A DNA stretch of 64,000 nt from Ruminococcus hominis (GTDB taxonomy: Bacteria > Bacillota > Clostridia > Lachnospirales > Lachnospiraceae), in the NCBI RefSeq assembly GCF_014287355.1, contig NZ_JACOPE010000001.1, forward strand, positions 1,984,001 to 2,048,000, given 5' to 3'. The position numbers and the translations under genes are program-made. The notes under the pieces were generated by a model. The model did no database searches. It saw only the letters and a list, made by a program, of their open reading frames with translations, and was not told the origin of the DNA. Shown here one piece after another: positions 8,256 through 17,909 of this stretch. Positions within the stretch are counted from its first letter, which is position 1, and every line of letters starts with the position of its first letter.

Positions 8256-9450
8256 TATTTTTAATAATTGCAGCTGCTTTATCCATACCTTCTGCTGTAA
8301 TGTGTTCAAAAGCACCATGGAAACCATATCCGCCTGTTCCAAGATTTGGACATGGAAGACCTACAAAGCTGAGACGTGCACCATCTGTACCACCTCGGAT
8401 TGGTGCAATATCAGCTTTCACTTCAGCCATCTCACATGCTTTTTTAGCATACTCAATCAATTCCATACATGGTTCTATTTTTTCACGCATATTGCGATAA
8501 GAATCTTTCAGCTTCAGTTCTACTGTTCCTTCTCCATATTTTTTATTTACAGTTTCTGTAATATTTCGAAGCAATTCCTTACGATTTTCATAACTCTCTG
8601 AATCAAAATCACGGATAAGATAACTCATTTTAGTTTCTTCTACAGTACCAGTCATTTCCATCAGATGGAAAAAGCCTTCATAGCCTTCGGTGTATTCAGG
8701 TGCTTCATCGACCGGCAGCATTCCCTGAATTTCCATTGCAATCTTTTGTGAATTCTTCATGATTCCTTTTGCTTCTCCAGGATGCACGTTTACCCCATGC
8801 ACATAAAAATCAGCTGATGCCGCATTGAAATTTTCAAACTGAATCTCTCCTTCCGGACCGCCATCTACTGTATAAGCAAATGGTGCCCCAAACACTTCCA
8901 GATTCATATGTTTTGCACCGCTTCCGACTTCTTCATCTGTTGTAAAGCTGATGGATACTTTCCCATGCGGGATGTTCTCTTTTATCAGTTCTTCTGCAAC
9001 AGTCATGATTTCAGCGATGCCTGCCTTATCATCCGCACCTAAAAGGGTCGTTCCATCTGTTGTGATCAATGTTCTTCCTGCTAAAGTCTTTAAGGATGGA
9101 AATTCAGCAACAGACAATACTTTCCCAGATGTTCCTAAAGATACGTCATTTCCATCATAATTTTCAATAATCTGTGGATTTACATTTTCGCCACTATAAT
9201 CCGGAGCTGTGTCCATATGTGCAATAAATCCAATCGCAGTACAATCCTCGTATCCAGGAGTTGCCGGAATATGTCCATATACATATCCAAACTCATCCAT
9301 ATAGGCATCTTCGATCCCTATTTCTTTCATTTCTTCTACTAATTGCTTAGCCAAATCAAACTGACGTGATGTTGTCGGTGATGTTGTACTTTCCTCATCA
9401 CTTGTTGTCCAGATTCTGGCATACTTTAATAATCTTTCATATGCTTTCAT
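8233..9450 (-). CDS. pepT: Peptidase T (tripeptide aminopeptidase)
   Basis: A 405-residue M20B metallopeptidase that removes N-terminal residues from tripeptides in the cytoplasm. Metal-binding and catalytic motifs are present: 'IGFIAHMDTAPD' (His and Asp), 'TLLGADDKAGIAEI' (bridging Asp), 'SFTTDEEVGSGA' (catalytic Glu-Glu) and 'PIRGGTDGARLSF' (late Asp/Gly region). Length matches the family (about 408). The ATG follows AGGAGAGAAGAT. It lies directly downstream of oppA on the same strand, separated by a terminator, so peptide import and peptide breakdown genes adjoin here. Confidence 0.95.
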   Translation of the reverse strand: MKAYERLLKYARIWTTSDEESTTSPTTSRQFDLAKQLVEEMKEIGIEDAYMDEFGYVYGHIPATPGYEDCTAIGFIAHMDTAPDYSGENVNPQIIENYDGNDVSLGTSGKVLSVAEFPSLKTLAGRTLITTDGTTLLGADDKAGIAEIMTVAEELIKENIPHGKVSISFTTDEEVGSGAKHMNLEVFGAPFAYTVDGGPEGEIQFENFNAASADFYVHGVNVHPGEAKGIMKNSQKIAMEIQGMLPVDEAPEYTEGYEGFFHLMEMTGTVEETKMSYLIRDFDSESYENRKELLRNITETVNKKYGEGTVELKLKDSYRNMREKIEPCMELIEYAKKACEMAEVKADIAPIRGGTDGARLSFVGLPCPNLGTGGYGFHGAFEHITAEGMDKAAAIIKNIILQFAE

Positions 9451-9468
9451 ATCTTCTCTCCTATTCTA

Positions 9469-9501
9469 AAAAAAGGAATCCTGCAAGCAGAATTCCTTTT
9501 T
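9469..9501 (-). terminator. Terminator of the opp operon
   Basis: AAAAAGGAAT-CCTGC and GCAG-AATTCCTTTTT form a stem around a two-base loop; on the minus strand it ends in a run of T. It sits between the oppA stop and the pepT start. Confidence 0.8.
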
Positions 9502-9511
9502 ATTATAACAT

Positions 9512-11215
9512 TTAGTTTGCCTGATGAGTATATCCGAAGAAGAAATATCCAAGTGGGCAATAGTATGTGCCTTCAATTCCATCAGCAAGCATGTATTTCT
9601 GTGTATAGAAGTAAAGTGGATTTACTACATAATCCTGTCCAACAAGAATATCCTCTGCCTGATGTAACAGTTTCATACGCTCTGTAGCGTCTGAAGTAGC
9701 TTTAGCCTGTTTGATGATGTTATCATACTCTGGATTAGCGTACTGAGCATCATTGTTTCCACCACCTGTCATCCACATATCAAGGAATGAAATTGGATCG
9801 TTGTAGTCAGAAATCCATCCGTTACGTGCAATAGAGTAATCTCCATTTTTACGTGTCTGAAGTAATGCAGCCCACTCCTGGTTGTTCAGAGTAACAGTTA
9901 CGCCAAGTTCCTGCTCCCACATATTCTGAAGTGCTTCAGCAACGGCTTTATGATCATCACTTGTGTTGTACAGATATTCTACAACTGGGAAGCCTTCTCC
10001 GTTAGGATATCCTGCTTCTGCAAGAAGCTGTCTTGCTTTCTCACAGTTCGCTTCATAATCTGCATCTGTTGGTGCATAATAATCTCCACCTTCTTCACGG
10101 AAGTCTCCGCCATCAGCATCAGAAATACCAGATGGTACATAACCGCCGGCTTCAACCTGTCCAGACTGAGTTACTTTATTAACAATGTAAGTACGGTCGA
10201 CAGCAAGTGTGAATGCCTCACGAACCTTCGGATTATCAAATGGAGCTTTCTGTGTCTGGAAGCATACATAATATGTTCCAAGGTAGTTTAAGATTTTCAT
10301 GTCGCCAGAAGCAATCAAGCTTGGAAGCTCTGCCTGTGGAGCATCCTGGATGAAATCAAGTTCTCCTGATTTGAAACCAGAAAGCATAGCGTTTGAATCA
10401 TCCATCAATTTGAATGTGATTGTATCTGGTCCAAGATTTTCGTAATCATAGTAGTTCTCATTCTTAGCCATAACAATCTGTGAGTTATGTGTCCACTCTG
10501 TCAGTTTGTAAGAACCATTTGAGATATATGTTGATGGATCAAATGTCCACTGATCACCTTTTTCTTCAATGATATCCTGACGTACTGGCATTGTGGCTGG
10601 GAATGCACAGATTTCTTCAAAATATGGAACATCTGTAGTAATAGTAACTTCAAATGTCTTATCATCAACTGCTTTTACAGCAAGTTCAGAAGCATCTTTC
10701 TCTCCTGCAATGATTTCATTTGCATTTACAACGCTGTCAAGCATGTAGCTGTAGTCAGCTGCTGTAGCTGGATCTACAAGACGTTTCCAAGAGTATTCGA
10801 AATCTCCTGCTGTAACATCTTTTCCATCAGACCATTTGATACCATCACGAAGGTGGAATGTATAAGTAACTGTTCCGTCTTCATTTTCAACTTTGTCATA
10901 GCTTTCTGCCTGACCATAAGTAAGCTCTGCGCTATCTACTGTTCCGTCAGATCCATCAGCTTCTTCTCCAGTATCCTGCCATTTCATCAAACCTTCGAAT
11001 AAGTGGTTTGCCATAACACCACCATCAACAGTAGAGTTCAGAGCCGGATCCATAGTCATTGGTTCAGATGCGAAGTTTACTGTTACATTGAATCCATCAC
11101 TACTAGATGTAGCTGCTTTGTCATCTTTTGCTGTTTCTTTGCTTGAGCCACAACCTACAACCATAGAACAAGTAAGTGCCGCAGCTAAAATAACAGATAA
11201 AATTTTCTTTTTCAT
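9512..11215 (-). CDS. oppA: Oligopeptide ABC transporter substrate-binding lipoprotein
   Basis: A 567-residue SBP family 5 protein, anchored to the outer face of the membrane. The N-terminus is a lipoprotein signal with lipobox 'SMVVGC' (Cys at residue 22), followed by a Ser/Lys/Asp-rich linker. The body shows the family pattern: 'NFASEPMTMDPALN', 'ADGSDGT', 'YTFHLRDGIKWSDGKDVTAGDFEYSWKRL' split around residue 130, and 'YYVCFQTQKAPFDNPKVREAF'. It delivers peptides to OppBC. It is the last gene of oppBCDFA, 67 bases after oppF with its own good RBS (AAGGAGAGAACT), so it may be translated at a higher level. The exact peptide length range cannot be read from sequence. Confidence 0.92.
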   Translation of the reverse strand: MKKKILSVILAAALTCSMVVGCGSSKETAKDDKAATSSSDGFNVTVNFASEPMTMDPALNSTVDGGVMANHLFEGLMKWQDTGEEADGSDGTVDSAELTYGQAESYDKVENEDGTVTYTFHLRDGIKWSDGKDVTAGDFEYSWKRLVDPATAADYSYMLDSVVNANEIIAGEKDASELAVKAVDDKTFEVTITTDVPYFEEICAFPATMPVRQDIIEEKGDQWTFDPSTYISNGSYKLTEWTHNSQIVMAKNENYYDYENLGPDTITFKLMDDSNAMLSGFKSGELDFIQDAPQAELPSLIASGDMKILNYLGTYYVCFQTQKAPFDNPKVREAFTLAVDRTYIVNKVTQSGQVEAGGYVPSGISDADGGDFREEGGDYYAPTDADYEANCEKARQLLAEAGYPNGEGFPVVEYLYNTSDDHKAVAEALQNMWEQELGVTVTLNNQEWAALLQTRKNGDYSIARNGWISDYNDPISFLDMWMTGGGNNDAQYANPEYDNIIKQAKATSDATERMKLLHQAEDILVGQDYVVNPLYFYTQKYMLADGIEGTYYCPLGYFFFGYTHQAN

Positions 11216-11282
11216 AGTTCTCTCCTTCTTTTTTTTTATTGATAAACAGGTTTCCCTGTGTTATCCATGTCCAAGAGAAGTT

Positions 11283-12320
11283 TTACTTCTCAAGCAGGTG
11301 GCATGCCACCCAATGGCCTTTTTCATATTCCTTGAATTCCGGTACACATTCCTTACATTTATCCATTGCATATGGACATCTTGTATGGAAACGGCATCCG
11401 CTTGGCGGATTCATCGGAGAAGGGATATCTCCCTCAAGAACGATACGATTTCTTCGTCTGCTCACTTCCGGATCCGGAACAGGCACTGCGGAGAGCAATG
11501 TCTGAGAATATGGATGCAGTGGATGACGGTTCAGCTCAAAACTTTCTGCCAACTCTACCATAGTTCCAAGATACATAACACCGATACGATGTGAAATATG
11601 GCGAACAACTGATAAATCATGCGCGATAAACAGATAAGTAAGTCCCATCTCCTGCTGCATATCTTCCAACATATTAACAACCTGTGACTGAATTGACACA
11701 TCCAATGCTGAAATCGGCTCATCACATACGATAAATTCTGGGTTTACTGCCAATGCACGTGCAATACCGACACGCTGCTGCTGTCCACCAGAGAACTCAT
11801 GTGGATAACGGTTCGCATGCTCTGTATTTAATCCTACACGTCCGAGTAATTCTTTAATACGATCTGTACGGTCTTTTTTAGATGCACAGAGTTTATGGAT
11901 ATCCAAAGCCTCTCCTACAATCTCTCCTACCGTCATACGTGGGTCAAGGCTGGCTGAAGGATCCTGGAAAATAATCTGCATCTTGCGTCTGTATGGAAGC
12001 ATTTTTGCCTGTTTTGCTCTTGGTACTTTGACCGGATGCATAATTCCATTCTCATCTCTCTTCCATGGGTTCTGTCTCTCAAAAATTGTTTCTCCATCGT
12101 AAACAATCTTTCCTGCAGTAGGCTCGTGAAGCTGGAGAATTGTACGTCCCAATGTTGTTTTTCCACATCCGGACTCTCCTACTAATCCAAGTGTCTCACC
12201 GCGGTTAATAAAGATTGAAATATCTTCTACTGCCTGAACTCCAGGCCCTTTTAATCCCTTAACCGGGAAATATTTTTTCAGGTGTTCAACCTGAACGAGC
12301 ACATCATTTTTCTCACTCAT
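11283..12320 (-). CDS. oppF: Oligopeptide ABC transporter ATP-binding protein
   Basis: A 345-residue ATPase. Walker A is 'LVGESGCGKTTLGRTIL', the signature 'EFSGGQQQRVGIARAL', Walker B 'FIVCDEPISALD'. The C-terminal OppD/F domain carries the cysteine motif that can hold an Fe-S cluster in some members ('GCRFHTRCPYAMDKC...C'). It pairs with OppD. The start overlaps the oppD end by 8 bases, a sign of coupled translation. Confidence 0.93.
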   Translation of the reverse strand: MSEKNDVLVQVEHLKKYFPVKGLKGPGVQAVEDISIFINRGETLGLVGESGCGKTTLGRTILQLHEPTAGKIVYDGETIFERQNPWKRDENGIMHPVKVPRAKQAKMLPYRRKMQIIFQDPSASLDPRMTVGEIVGEALDIHKLCASKKDRTDRIKELLGRVGLNTEHANRYPHEFSGGQQQRVGIARALAVNPEFIVCDEPISALDVSIQSQVVNMLEDMQQEMGLTYLFIAHDLSVVRHISHRIGVMYLGTMVELAESFELNRHPLHPYSQTLLSAVPVPDPEVSRRRNRIVLEGDIPSPMNPPSGCRFHTRCPYAMDKCKECVPEFKEYEKGHWVACHLLEK

Positions 12321-13383
12321 GGCTGTCTACCTCCGTTTTTTCATTATTCTCATCATTGATCCATGCATGGTCTTTCTTTGCCTCATTTAAGCAATCCTGT
12401 ACACGAAGCCAGCATGCTGCACGATGTTCGTCTCCCATCTGTACATATGGTGGCATCTTCTGCAGACAAATTTTCTTTGCATGTTCGCATCGTGGTGCAA
12501 ATGGACATCCTTCCGGTGGATTCAACATATCGACCGGTGTTCCCTCGATAGGAATCAGACGCTCATATTTTTCTGCATCTACACGAGGCATAGAACGAAG
12601 CAGTCCCATTGTGTATGGATGTCCCGGATTATAGAAAATATCATCTACCGGTCCCTGCTCTACCATCTTACCTGCATACATAACGGATACTTTATCACAA
12701 ATTTCTGCTACAACACCTAAGTTATGTGTGATAAAAATGATACCCATCTGATTCTTCTCCTGGAGCTTCTTCATCAACTCCAGAATCTGTGCCTGGATCG
12801 TTACATCCAAAGCTGTTGTAGGCTCATCAGCGATCAGAAGTTTTGGATGACAAATAAGTCCCATCGCGATCATTACTCTCTGTCGCATACCTCCTGATAA
12901 CTCATGTGGATACTGTTTCATACGTTTTTCAACGTTATTGATACCAACCTGCTCCAGCATCTCCATTGCACGCTTTTCAGCATCTGCTTTACTTACACTC
13001 TTGTCGTGTGCTTTCAACGCCTCTACAAGCTGATTTCCGATTGTATATACCGGATTGAGGCAAGTCATAGGATTCTGGAAAATCATAGCAACTTCTTTTC
13101 CTCTGAATTCCACCATCTCTTTTGGTGTTTTAGAAAGCATATCCTGTCCTTCGAAAGTAATAGATCCTCCTACTACTTTTCCCGGATTCTGAAGTAATCC
13201 GATAACGGAATACGCTTCCACACTCTTACCAGAACCTGACTCACCAACGATACCCATAACTTCATTATAATTTACATCATAGGAAATACCGTTTACTGCT
13301 TTTACTTCTCCTGCCGGAGTAAAGAAAGAGACTTGGAGATCTCTGACTTCTAACAGTTTATGTTCTTTATTTTCCTGCTTCAT
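12313..13383 (-). CDS. oppD: Oligopeptide ABC transporter ATP-binding protein
   Basis: A 356-residue ATPase with Walker A 'IVGESGSGKSVEAYSVI', signature 'ELSGGMRQRVMIAMGL', Walker B 'LLIADEPTTALD', H-loop 'FITHNLGVV', and the C-terminal cysteine motif ('GCPFAPRCEHAKKIC...C'). It works with OppF below the OppB/OppC pore. Third gene of the operon, 20 bases after oppC. Confidence 0.93.
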   Translation of the reverse strand: MKQENKEHKLLEVRDLQVSFFTPAGEVKAVNGISYDVNYNEVMGIVGESGSGKSVEAYSVIGLLQNPGKVVGGSITFEGQDMLSKTPKEMVEFRGKEVAMIFQNPMTCLNPVYTIGNQLVEALKAHDKSVSKADAEKRAMEMLEQVGINNVEKRMKQYPHELSGGMRQRVMIAMGLICHPKLLIADEPTTALDVTIQAQILELMKKLQEKNQMGIIFITHNLGVVAEICDKVSVMYAGKMVEQGPVDDIFYNPGHPYTMGLLRSMPRVDAEKYERLIPIEGTPVDMLNPPEGCPFAPRCEHAKKICLQKMPPYVQMGDEHRAACWLRVQDCLNEAKKDHAWINDENNEKTEVDSHE

Positions 13384-13403
13384 TTTTCTCCTCCCTTTCT
13401 TTC

Positions 13404-14750
13404 TTATTTCTTCAATTTTGGATCCAATGCATCACGAAGACCATCACCAAACAAGTTCAGTGCCAGAATCATTACACTTAAGATGGCCGCCGGAATGAAC
13501 AGTCTGTATGGATATGTGCTAAGTCCGCTCAACGCCTCTGAACACATAGAACCAAGACTTGTCAGTGGTGCAGATACACCAACACCGACGAATGAAAGGA
13601 ATGACTCCAGGAAGATTGCAGATGGAATCTGCAAGAATGTTGTTGTGATAATCTGTCCAATACAGTTTGGAAGCAGATGTTTTGTAATAATACGTGTACC
13701 TTTTTCTCCAAGTGCACGGGCTGCTGTTACATACTCTTGCTGTTTTAACTGGAGAATCTGTCCACGGATAATACGGCTCATTGTTACCCAGTATAATAGA
13801 CCAAATGCGATAAACATAGAAATCAAGTTAGGTCCTAAAATTGTAACTAAGTTCTGAAGTGGTCCGTTTCCTGAGTTCTGGAAACTCTCTAATGCAGGTT
13901 TCAACGTTGCTGAAAGCAACAAAATAATCAGCATTTCCGGAATAGAATATATAATCTCTACGATACGCTGCATTACAGTATCCACAACGCCTCCGCAATA
14001 TCCTGAGATAGAACCATATAATGCACCAATGATCAATACAATCAAAGCTGCACAAACACCAACGATAATAGAAACTCTTGTTCCCACCATAACTCGGACC
14101 ATAATATCACGTCCTTGATCGTCTGTACCAAATACATGTGGGAATACATCCTCGCCGTCTGCTTTTTTCTGTAATTCTTTTGTTGAATATCCAAATGCTT
14201 TGTGTTTGATTCCAAGTGCTTTTGCAGCATCGTCTTCTGTGATTTTCTCATCACTTGCACTCTGCTGTTTTACGCTTGCTTTTGCACGAATCTTTGCTTC
14301 ATCTACACGGCTTAAAGTTTTTCCCTCTTTTTCTGCCTTTGCTCTAGCCGCCTCAATAGCTTCATCCGGAGTCATATTTGCCTCTTCGTTATGCTCCTCC
14401 ATATATGCATCGATTTTTTCCTGATCTTCTAATGTATAATGCCATGGATGTAATGACTCTGCCCCACGAGTCTGCTGCTTGTATGTGTAAGGAACCAGAT
14501 TTGGTCCTACAAATGCAAAAATAACTAATATGATAATAATTGCAAATGCTACCATTGCAACTTTATTCTTACGTAATCTACGCCACGCATCCGCCCAATA
14601 AGAAACACTCTTACGGACTTTAATAAAATCCTCTTTCTCCTGAGCACTCGCATCTTCGAATGCATCTTCCGGCAATTCACTCCACTCTAAAATATCTTCA
14701 ATATTCGGTTGAAGAGAGCCTGGTCTTTGATATCTTCTCTTTCCAGACAT
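13404..14750 (-). CDS. oppC: Oligopeptide ABC transporter permease with a large extracytoplasmic insert
   Basis: A 448-residue permease, about 140 residues longer than a typical OppC (about 300). After a 60-residue cytoplasmic N-terminus and TM1 ('MVAFAIIIILVIFAFVG', about residues 70-87) comes a charged Ala/Glu/Lys-rich stretch (about residues 100-215) that should lie outside the membrane, before 'VFGTDDQGRDIMVRVMVGTR'. The remaining five TM segments and the EAA loop ('TAARALGEKGTRIITKHLLPN') are normal. The insert is predicted helical and could contact OppA. Two bases separate it from oppB. Confidence 0.92.
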   Translation of the reverse strand: MSGKRRYQRPGSLQPNIEDILEWSELPEDAFEDASAQEKEDFIKVRKSVSYWADAWRRLRKNKVAMVAFAIIIILVIFAFVGPNLVPYTYKQQTRGAESLHPWHYTLEDQEKIDAYMEEHNEEANMTPDEAIEAARAKAEKEGKTLSRVDEAKIRAKASVKQQSASDEKITEDDAAKALGIKHKAFGYSTKELQKKADGEDVFPHVFGTDDQGRDIMVRVMVGTRVSIIVGVCAALIVLIIGALYGSISGYCGGVVDTVMQRIVEIIYSIPEMLIILLLSATLKPALESFQNSGNGPLQNLVTILGPNLISMFIAFGLLYWVTMSRIIRGQILQLKQQEYVTAARALGEKGTRIITKHLLPNCIGQIITTTFLQIPSAIFLESFLSFVGVGVSAPLTSLGSMCSEALSGLSTYPYRLFIPAAILSVMILALNLFGDGLRDALDPKLKK

Positions 14751-14752
14751 AT

Positions 14753-15694
14753 TTAGTTTCCTCCCTTCGCCAAATTGATTCGTGGGTCTACCAATTTATA
14801 ACACAGGTCAACCACAAGGTTCATAATAATAATAAATGTTGCCAAGAAAATTGTTGTTCCCATGATCAATGGATAATCACGGTTCTGAATAGCCTGGATA
14901 AAATAACGTCCCAGACCTGGAATTGAGAATACCTGTTCTACAACCATACCACCACATAATGTGAACGCGATCTGAGGTCCCAAGTAAGTGATAACCGGGA
15001 TCAATGCATTTCTTAATGCGTGTTTGAAAATAATCTTGCTGTTTTTCAGTCCCTTGGCACGAGCTGTTTTAATATATTCCTGATTAATAGAATCCAGCAT
15101 TGCAGTTCTTGTCTGACGTGACAAATAACACATTGGATAAAAGCCAAGTGCCAGACATGGTAAGACATAACTCTTTGGAGTACCGTCAAACAAAGCTGGG
15201 AAGTACTTCATTCCTGGAATTCCTCCACAAAATACGTGAAGTAACATTGTTGCTACTACGAATCCTGGCATAGAAATACCGATCGTACATACAACACGTA
15301 AGAAACTATCCACCCAGGTACCTCGCTTATATGCCGCAAGACATCCCAAAGGAAGTCCTACTGCTATTGCCCACAATAAAGCGAAACTACCAATTTTTGC
15401 TGAAAGTGGAAACATTTCTTTAATAATGTCTAAAACCGCACGGTTTTTCTGCATCTTAATTGATGTTCCGAAATCTCCCTGAACAAGATTTCCTAAATAT
15501 TTGCCCAACTGAACAAGCAGGGGCTGGTCAAGTCCATATTTTGCATTTAACGCCTCAATTGTTGCCGGCGAAGGTGTTTTTTCAGATAACCACGGATTTC
15601 CCGGGATTGCGTTCATCAAAAAAAACGTAACACTTGCAACTACTAATAACGTCACAATTGCCATAAAGACTCTTCGTACTGTGTACTTTGCCAT
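14753..15694 (-). CDS. oppB: Oligopeptide ABC transporter permease
   Basis: A 313-residue inner-membrane permease with six TM segments, first at residues 9-30. Family landmarks are 'MNAIPGNPW', 'KYGLDQPLLVQLGKYLGNLVQGDFGTS' split near residues 53-79, and the EAA loop ('TARAKGLKNSKIIFKHALRN'). First gene of the operon; a near-consensus promoter lies about 90 bases upstream of its start. Confidence 0.94.
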   Translation of the reverse strand: MAKYTVRRVFMAIVTLLVVASVTFFLMNAIPGNPWLSEKTPSPATIEALNAKYGLDQPLLVQLGKYLGNLVQGDFGTSIKMQKNRAVLDIIKEMFPLSAKIGSFALLWAIAVGLPLGCLAAYKRGTWVDSFLRVVCTIGISMPGFVVATMLLHVFCGGIPGMKYFPALFDGTPKSYVLPCLALGFYPMCYLSRQTRTAMLDSINQEYIKTARAKGLKNSKIIFKHALRNALIPVITYLGPQIAFTLCGGMVVEQVFSIPGLGRYFIQAIQNRDYPLIMGTTIFLATFIIIMNLVVDLCYKLVDPRINLAKGGN

Positions 15695-15783
15695 TTTTTA
15701 CACCTTTCCTCTCCATTTCATACGTAAAGATGCCGACTAATTCTACATCGCTTTAGCACATTAAACTGTCGACAATTGTTTTA

Positions 15784-15812
15784 ATTATACATTTTTTTGG
15801 CAGGTTAGTCAA
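15784..15812 (-). promoter_or_regulatory. Sigma-A promoter of oppBCDFA
   Basis: On the minus strand TTGACT (15807-15812) and a perfect TATAAT (15784-15789) are separated by exactly 17 bases. The resulting leader to oppB is about 80 bases. Confidence 0.8.
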
Positions 15813-15986
15813 TAAGAACTATGTTTTTCACTCAATTCCAGCTCTATTTCTCACTTTTTTCTCTGTTTCTCTCAAAAATCACACCTAAAAAAGCCCATTG
15901 GATCTTTTTTTCGTATAAATCACAACAAAAATAGCAGTTTAAAATCATAGATAAATTTCAAGCTGCTATTCTCTGTCTTACTTTAT

Positions 15987-17210
15987 TTACTCTTTTCGTC
16001 TAATGATATCGTATTTATCGGCCTGCCCTGCAAGGTCAATATACAAAACTTGTTTTGGGTGCGGAGCACTCTCTTGCTCCTCTCCGTCTTCATTTACAAT
16101 CTTTCCAACGGTTACCTCAATATTTCTTCCGTCCGGCTTCATAATCTCTATTGTCTCGCCTACGGAAAATTTATTACGCTGTTCAATGCGATACAGACCA
16201 TCTTTTTCTTCTCCGATAATACCAAGATATGTGTATTCTTTCACATAAGTATTACTATCATAAATCTGTGAGTTTTCATCCGGTTTTCCAAAGAAGAAGC
16301 CTGTAGTAAACTGGCGGTATGTACAATTTGATATCTGATCCAGATACCACGGCATATTTTTACGATAAATCTCTGGATCCTTCTGATAGTCATCCAAAGC
16401 CTTTCTATAAGTACGTGCCACTGTTGCAACATATAAAGCTGTCTTCATTCTTCCTTCAATCTTTAAACTATCAATTCCTGCGTCAATAAGTTCTGGAATG
16501 TATTCAATCATGCAAAGATCTTTTGAATTGAAAATATATGTCCCACGCTCATTTTCATATACCGGCATATACTCTCCCGGTCTTGTTTCTTCGACAACCG
16601 CATATTTCCAGCGGCATGGATGTGTACATGCACCTTGATTCGCATCTCTTCCAGTAAAATAGTTGCTAAGCAGGCATCTTCCTGAATAAGAAATACACAT
16701 TGCTCCATGTACAAATGTTTCAATCTCCAAATCTTCCGGAATATTTGCGCGCAATTCTTTCAATTCTTTCATTGATAATTCTCTTGCTGACACAACACGG
16801 CTTGCCCCTTGTTTATACCAGAAATTATAAGTTGCGTAGTTTGTATTATTGGCTTGTGTACTCACATGACGCTCAATCTCAGGACATACTTCTTTTGCAA
16901 TTTCAAACACACCTGGGTCTGCGATGATCAATGCGTCCGGTTTGATTTCTTTTAATTCTTCAAAATACTCTCTGACCCCCTCCAAATCATCATTGTGTGC
17001 CAGAATATTTGCTGTAACATAAACCTTCACATCATGTGCATGTGCAAATTCAATTCCTTCTTTCATATCTTCCATTGAAAAATTCTTTGCTTTTGCACGT
17101 AAACCAAATGCTTCTCCACCGATATATACTGCATCTGCTCCAAATATTACTGCTGTTTTTAATACCTCCAGACTACTTGCCGGAATCAATAACTCAGGAT
17201 GTCTTGACAT
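15987..17210 (-). CDS. trhP: U32-family protein TrhP (tRNA 5-hydroxyuridine biosynthesis)
   Basis: A 407-residue peptidase U32 family protein. Family motifs: 'ELLIPASSLEVLKTAV', 'ADAVYIGG', 'ADPGVFEIAKE', 'HVSTQANNTN', and the U32 signature around 'ETFVHGAMCISYSGRCLLSNYFTGRDANQGACTHPCRW' (residues about 163-200), with the four cysteines that likely hold an Fe-S cluster. In E. coli and B. subtilis TrhP proteins make ho5U34 in tRNA using prephenate. The next gene upstream is trmR, which methylates that product, so the pair is coherent. B. subtilis has two adjacent trhP genes; here I see only one. Confidence 0.85.
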   Translation of the reverse strand: MSRHPELLIPASSLEVLKTAVIFGADAVYIGGEAFGLRAKAKNFSMEDMKEGIEFAHAHDVKVYVTANILAHNDDLEGVREYFEELKEIKPDALIIADPGVFEIAKEVCPEIERHVSTQANNTNYATYNFWYKQGASRVVSARELSMKELKELRANIPEDLEIETFVHGAMCISYSGRCLLSNYFTGRDANQGACTHPCRWKYAVVEETRPGEYMPVYENERGTYIFNSKDLCMIEYIPELIDAGIDSLKIEGRMKTALYVATVARTYRKALDDYQKDPEIYRKNMPWYLDQISNCTYRQFTTGFFFGKPDENSQIYDSNTYVKEYTYLGIIGEEKDGLYRIEQRNKFSVGETIEIMKPDGRNIEVTVGKIVNEDGEEQESAPHPKQVLYIDLAGQADKYDIIRRKE

Positions 17211-17237
17211 ATTCTTTTCCTTTCAATTCTGCTATTT

Positions 17238-17906
17238 TTATTCTCCAACTTTTGTATCTTTTTTATCTAATTTCACACTGACAGCAACTCCATCCCCTAA
17301 TGGAATAATTGATGTCAGCAACTCTTCATGATGCTTTAACTCATAGAGATATTCTCTCATTCTTGAATGGATTGTTCTGTCACGTCGCTCTACTGCAAAC
17401 CTTGACTCTATAATACTTCCATCCTGCATCACATTATCCGAAACCAGCGTTCCTCCTGTTTTTAGCAAACGCATCACTTCCGGCATATAATGAATATACT
17501 GTCCTTTTGCTGCATCCATAAATATAAAATCATATGGTTCATCCAACGTCGGAAGCACCTCCATTGCGTCTCCCTCTAACAGAGTGATCTGAGATTCTTT
17601 TCCTGCTCTTTTAAAGTTATTCCTCGCAATTGGAATTCTTTTTTCATAATTTTCAATCGTTGTAATTTCACACCCTGCAGGTGCATACTCACTCATCAAT
17701 AACGCAGAGAAACCTACGGCAGTTCCGACTTCCAGAATGCGCATAGGTTTTTGAATCGTCAGAAGTACTTTCAGAAAGCTCTGCATCTCTTTGCGAATAA
17801 TCGGTACATAAGTACTCAATGCCTCGCTTTCAATCGCTTCTAATATTTTACTATTCTCTGTCTCCATGGAATTGATGAATGTAACGATACGTTCATCTAC
17901 TATCAT
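17238..17906 (-). CDS. trmR: tRNA 5-hydroxyuridine methyltransferase (YrrM type)
   Basis: A 222-residue class I SAM methyltransferase of the O-methyltransferase family 3. Motif I is 'ILEVGTAVGFSALLMSEYA', motif II acidic 'TTIENYEKRIPIA', and the catalytic loop 'FIFMDAAKGQYIHY' with 'LVSDNVMQDGSI'. TrmR converts ho5U34 to mo5U34 in Gram-positive tRNAs. It starts 3 bases after the rnjA stop and is followed by trhP, as expected for this pathway. A catechol-type small-molecule O-methyltransferase is the main alternative, made unlikely by context. Confidence 0.85.
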   Translation of the reverse strand: MIVDERIVTFINSMETENSKILEAIESEALSTYVPIIRKEMQSFLKVLLTIQKPMRILEVGTAVGFSALLMSEYAPAGCEITTIENYEKRIPIARNNFKRAGKESQITLLEGDAMEVLPTLDEPYDFIFMDAAKGQYIHYMPEVMRLLKTGGTLVSDNVMQDGSIIESRFAVERRDRTIHSRMREYLYELKHHEELLTSIIPLGDGVAVSVKLDKKDTKVGE

Positions 17907-17909
17907 ATC

